Shown: in pieces, positions 61,351-64,000 of the stretch
Layout of the letters: each line of letters opens with the position of its first letter
Numbering within the stretch: the stretch's first letter is position 1
DNA from: Nitrosarchaeum sp.
GTDB taxonomy: Archaea > Thermoproteota > Nitrososphaeria > Nitrososphaerales > Nitrosopumilaceae
NCBI GenBank assembly: GCA_021414365.1
Contig: JAIOOR010000019.1
Coordinates: 1 to 64,000 of the forward strand
Direction of reading: 5' to 3'
DNA length: 64,000 bases
Notes under the pieces: model-generated
What the model saw: only the letters and a program-made list of their open reading frames with translations
What the model was told of the DNA's origin: nothing
Databases searched by the model: none
Program-made: the position numbers and the translations under genes

Positions 61351-62094
61351 TCAATTTTCTTTATAATTTTTAGGGTTTAACACATATAGAAAATCTAAGG
61401 TGTTTTTCCATTTTTCAATACCGTCTACATCATCTGAGTGTTCTAATTTATCATGAGCATATTCGATCATTGTCATTTTGACATAAGACTTCCATGTTTC
61501 AAAATCATTATCCAATTCTATAGCAAATGTATTGTAAGGTTTTCCTGATTTCATCGGAACATTATATTTTACAAAAGCTCCACGAAACATGTCGGGGGAT
61601 TCACTTTGTAGTCTTGTAAGCCCCCCATAAGCACTTGGACAAGTAAATACTCCAATCCAATCTCCTTTTTCATAATACTGTGCAGCTTCATCAATAGCAG
61701 GTCCAAGTATCATGTTTGGTGATTCATAAAATTCTCCAATACTTATGCATCCTCTTAAGTAAATGTCAATAGCCATTGCACCTGCAACTAACATTTTTGC
61801 AGCAAAAGCAGTTGCCATCAATAAATCCTGAATATTTTTAGAATTTACAACAAAGATTATGGTATCTGAAAATGCAAACATTTTGTATGTTGAATTCCAT
61901 TCTTTTCCTCTGGGAACAAAATTTTCCTTGAATGTTTCAACTAATAATTCCCAATTTGCTAATACAGAATCGGCATTTTTCCCTTTCCAGGAACCTTTTG
62001 TTCCCAATGAGTCAAGTAAAAGCACAGCACCATAATTTTTCTTATATTTTTTAGATTTTGTGTTTTTCTTAGATTTTGCGTCTTTTCTAGCCAC
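61351..62094 (-). CDS. Class III nucleotidyl-cyclase-like domain protein
   Basis: AVLLLDSLGTKGSW, MFAFSDTIIFVV, RGCISIGEFYESPNMILGPAIDEAAQYYEKGDWIGVFTCPSA parallel the two-Asp cyclase homology domain layout. Confidence 0.6.
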   Translation of the reverse strand: MARKDAKSKKNTKSKKYKKNYGAVLLLDSLGTKGSWKGKNADSVLANWELLVETFKENFVPRGKEWNSTYKMFAFSDTIIFVVNSKNIQDLLMATAFAAKMLVAGAMAIDIYLRGCISIGEFYESPNMILGPAIDEAAQYYEKGDWIGVFTCPSAYGGLTRLQSESPDMFRGAFVKYNVPMKSGKPYNTFAIELDNDFETWKSYVKMTMIEYAHDKLEHSDDVDGIEKWKNTLDFLYVLNPKNYKEN

Positions 62095-62159
62095 GATTTA
62101 GAATATGAGTTTACTAATGTATTAAAAGTTACAGATTTGTGATTTCATTCCTAAAATCC

Positions 62160-62191
62160 CTGTTTTAGAAATAGATTTTGAGTGTAGAATC
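62160..62191. repeat. Cassette intergenic repeat B, copy 2
   Basis: CTGTTTTAGAAATAGATTTTGAGTGTAGAATC. Confidence 0.5.
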
Positions 62192-62197
62192 TTAAAG

Positions 62198-62215
62198 GGC
62201 TTGAACCATTTTTGG
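62198..62215. repeat. Cassette intergenic motif, copy 2
   Basis: GGCTTGAACCATTTTTGG. Confidence 0.6.
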
Positions 62216-62312
62216 AGATAAAATGAGATGCAAAATTTAATCTTTCAAAGGAACTAGATTTTAGTTCAAAAATTTAATTCAAATATTAGCAAGTTTGTAT
62301 CCCAAATGGTTT

Positions 62313-63023
62313 TCATTTAGAAAGTGATTCTTTTAATTTTTGGATATCCTTTTGAAGTGCAGAAAATCGTGGATCCCATAATAATAGTTCATCATTAAGA
62401 TTTACATCAAGACCGACAATGTCCCCTGGTTCATGCATACGAAATTTGACATTATGTATCCCTCCAACTTGAGCAAATTCTGATCTCCATCGCAAATAAA
62501 ATTGATCTGCAGATTTCCCAAAAGACTCTATAATTTCTTTAGCGTAAAATCTTTGTCTTTCTAGCTCTCTAGGATTATAGAATATTCCATTATCTACATT
62601 TCCCACTTTTTCTATGAATGTATATGAAATTGAGGTATATCGTTGAACTTTTAAAAAATTTTCTAATGTCATGGATCCAGGAAGATTTTTAAAATTTTGT
62701 ATTCTTTCTATTTCATTTAGAATGAGTTCTCTATAACGAAATATTTCATCATAGATAGGTTTTGAATATCTATATATTTTTCCAGTATCTGGATTAAATT
62801 CAGGATTTGATTCTAAGTGATTAAAAATACTCTTTTTGTAACTATCAATAAAAGATATGTGACTGAAAAATAAATCATCTACGTATTTTGTATTTTTTTC
62901 AAAGACTTTCTCTATTTTTGGTTTAAAGACATATTTGAATAAGAAAGCAATGGCTGTTGCAATAATTACATTTACTGTAATGCCAATGTATAGCTCAATC
63001 CATTTATCATCAAGAATATCCAT
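62313..63023 (-). CDS. Single-TM membrane-anchored hypothetical protein
   Basis: N-terminal TM (LYIGITVNVIIATAIAFLFKYVF) and a soluble helical domain. Confidence 0.6.
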   Translation of the reverse strand: MDILDDKWIELYIGITVNVIIATAIAFLFKYVFKPKIEKVFEKNTKYVDDLFFSHISFIDSYKKSIFNHLESNPEFNPDTGKIYRYSKPIYDEIFRYRELILNEIERIQNFKNLPGSMTLENFLKVQRYTSISYTFIEKVGNVDNGIFYNPRELERQRFYAKEIIESFGKSADQFYLRWRSEFAQVGGIHNVKFRMHEPGDIVGLDVNLNDELLLWDPRFSALQKDIQKLKESLSK

Positions 63024-63042
63024 ATTAATACAAATTTAATAA

Positions 63043-63082
63043 ATTCTAAATACCCTTTGACAATTCTAAATACCCTTTGACA
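63043..63082. repeat. 20-bp perfect tandem duplication
   Basis: (attctaaataccctttgaca)x2, or the same unit shifted by a base; overlaps the stop codon of the gene at 63066. Confidence 0.75.
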
Positions 63083-63551
63083 ATTCATAACCTGCATTAG
63101 TTAGTTTTGTTTCAAAACTTCCACCTAGATACAACTGGAGATATAGATATCCCTCATCTTTGAGATATTTCATATCAGATAGAATTTCTATTGGTCCAGA
63201 TAACTTCAATTCCTTAAGGATGATTTCGTGAGATACATAATGGTCAGTATCTTTTTCATAAAATCCTTTAAGAATGCTTATAATTTTATTTCTTCGATTT
63301 TGGTGTTGTAAACTATCAACCAATTCCTTTTCTTCAAGATATTTTATGCCAAAGACAGTTATTTTGTATTGGTTATTTTCCAAGCTGATTAAGAAATTAT
63401 CTGCTAAACTATTAAGAGCCATTCGTACATCATTTGGATTATTAGGCGATAATTCGTCTTCAAGTGTAGTCTTTCTAAAACCAATTACATAATTTTCAAA
63501 ATATTGATTGTATAATTTTTTGAGAATAGAATTCTCTATATCTGAAGTCAT
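63066..63551 (-). CDS. Winged-helix-like hypothetical protein
   Basis: NDVRMALNSLADNFLISLENNQYKITVFGIKYLEEKE and a second repeat DMKYLKDEGYLYL...LTNAGYELSKG. Confidence 0.5.
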   Translation of the reverse strand: MTSDIENSILKKLYNQYFENYVIGFRKTTLEDELSPNNPNDVRMALNSLADNFLISLENNQYKITVFGIKYLEEKELVDSLQHQNRRNKIISILKGFYEKDTDHYVSHEIILKELKLSGPIEILSDMKYLKDEGYLYLQLYLGGSFETKLTNAGYELSKGI

Positions 63552-63598
63552 AATGATTGAAAATCAAATTATTCTTAAATATCATTCTAATCCATAGA

Positions 63599-63616
63599 GG
63601 CTTGAACCGTTTTTGG
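63599..63616. repeat. Cassette intergenic motif, copy 3
   Basis: GGCTTGAACCGTTTTTGG. Confidence 0.6.
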
Positions 63617-63769
63617 GTAAGAAATTATTCTGATTCCACATCACATAGGCATACCCTTCATGAGTTCTGTCAAATTGATTTGACACTCTTCATCTCCCAA
63701 TGGGCTTGATTTTGGTTTATGACCTCATTTCTTTATGAAAATTGTTTTTCTAGTTCAATATCTAAAACC

Positions 63770-64000
63770 ATGATTATGGGTAAAACCATTGAAGAAATAA
63801 AAAAACATCAATTTGGTTTATTTATAATGGGAATTCTGTTTATTGTTGCTGGAATTTTTGCAAATAATGTAATGCCTTGGGCAGACCAGATTGCTCTTAC
63901 TCAAATAGAAAGTTGTATTGCAGATATGCATTTTAGACATAATAATGAAACTCAATTTCAAGAATGTGTTTCTCCCGATCTCAAGAAAATAGAGGCTATT
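63770..64000 (+). CDS. Partial membrane-anchored hypothetical protein (runs off window)
   Basis: MIMGKTIEEIKKHQFGLFIMGILFIVAGIFANNVMPWADQIALTQIESCIADMHFRHNNETQFQECVSPDLKKIEAI... Confidence 0.6.
   Translation, partial: MIMGKTIEEIKKHQFGLFIMGILFIVAGIFANNVMPWADQIALTQIESCIADMHFRHNNETQFQECVSPDLKKIEAI

Noticed and set aside
62313-63023. Possible canonical Pycsar TM effector
   Set aside because: Only one N-terminal TM and no recognisable cyclic-nucleotide-binding domain, so I do not assign it.
1-64000. CRISPR arrays, IS elements, rRNA or complete tRNA genes
   Set aside because: No regularly spaced repeats, transposase/integrase motifs, rRNA-like or complete tRNA sequence was recognised by eye.

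Overview
This 64 kb AT-rich archaeal window looks like an ammonia-oxidising thaumarchaeon (Nitrosopumilus/Nitrosarchaeum-like). That placement is inferred from S25e, S26e, an Rpo6-like subunit, an Alba protein, deoxyhypusine synthase, archaeal-type ThrRS and many tiny zinc-ribbon proteins. I could not run any search. About 1-47 kb is mostly conserved: UbiA, two aldo/keto reductases, translation genes, thrS, speB-like, CDP-alcohol phosphatidyltransferase, NAD kinase fused to a winged helix, pyrG, a compact trpEGDCBA operon with no trpF, surface protein and glycosyltransferases, and a MoxR-DUF58-VWA operon. About 47-64 kb is accessory-like, with short hypotheticals, Cys-rich microproteins, a GIY-YIG-like protein, a DUF922-like protein and an XPD/DinG-type helicase. 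It ends in a minus-strand cassette (about 58.9-63.6 kb) with a class III nucleotidyl-cyclase-like protein, a PD-(D/E)XK-like protein, membrane proteins and a short HTH-like protein. Intergenic repeats recur between these cassette genes, and this is my best candidate for an undescribed, possibly defence or signalling, system. Other notable signals are: a palindrome TTAACATTGTTAA found exactly three times; several candidate structured RNAs (16.6, 39.5, 54.1 and 54.4 kb); interleaved perfect inverted repeats upstream of thrS; a family of CxCxCH microproteins absent from the ORF track; a helicase whose Walker A lies upstream of any ATG/GTG/TTG start; and a frameshifted zinc-knuckle microgene.
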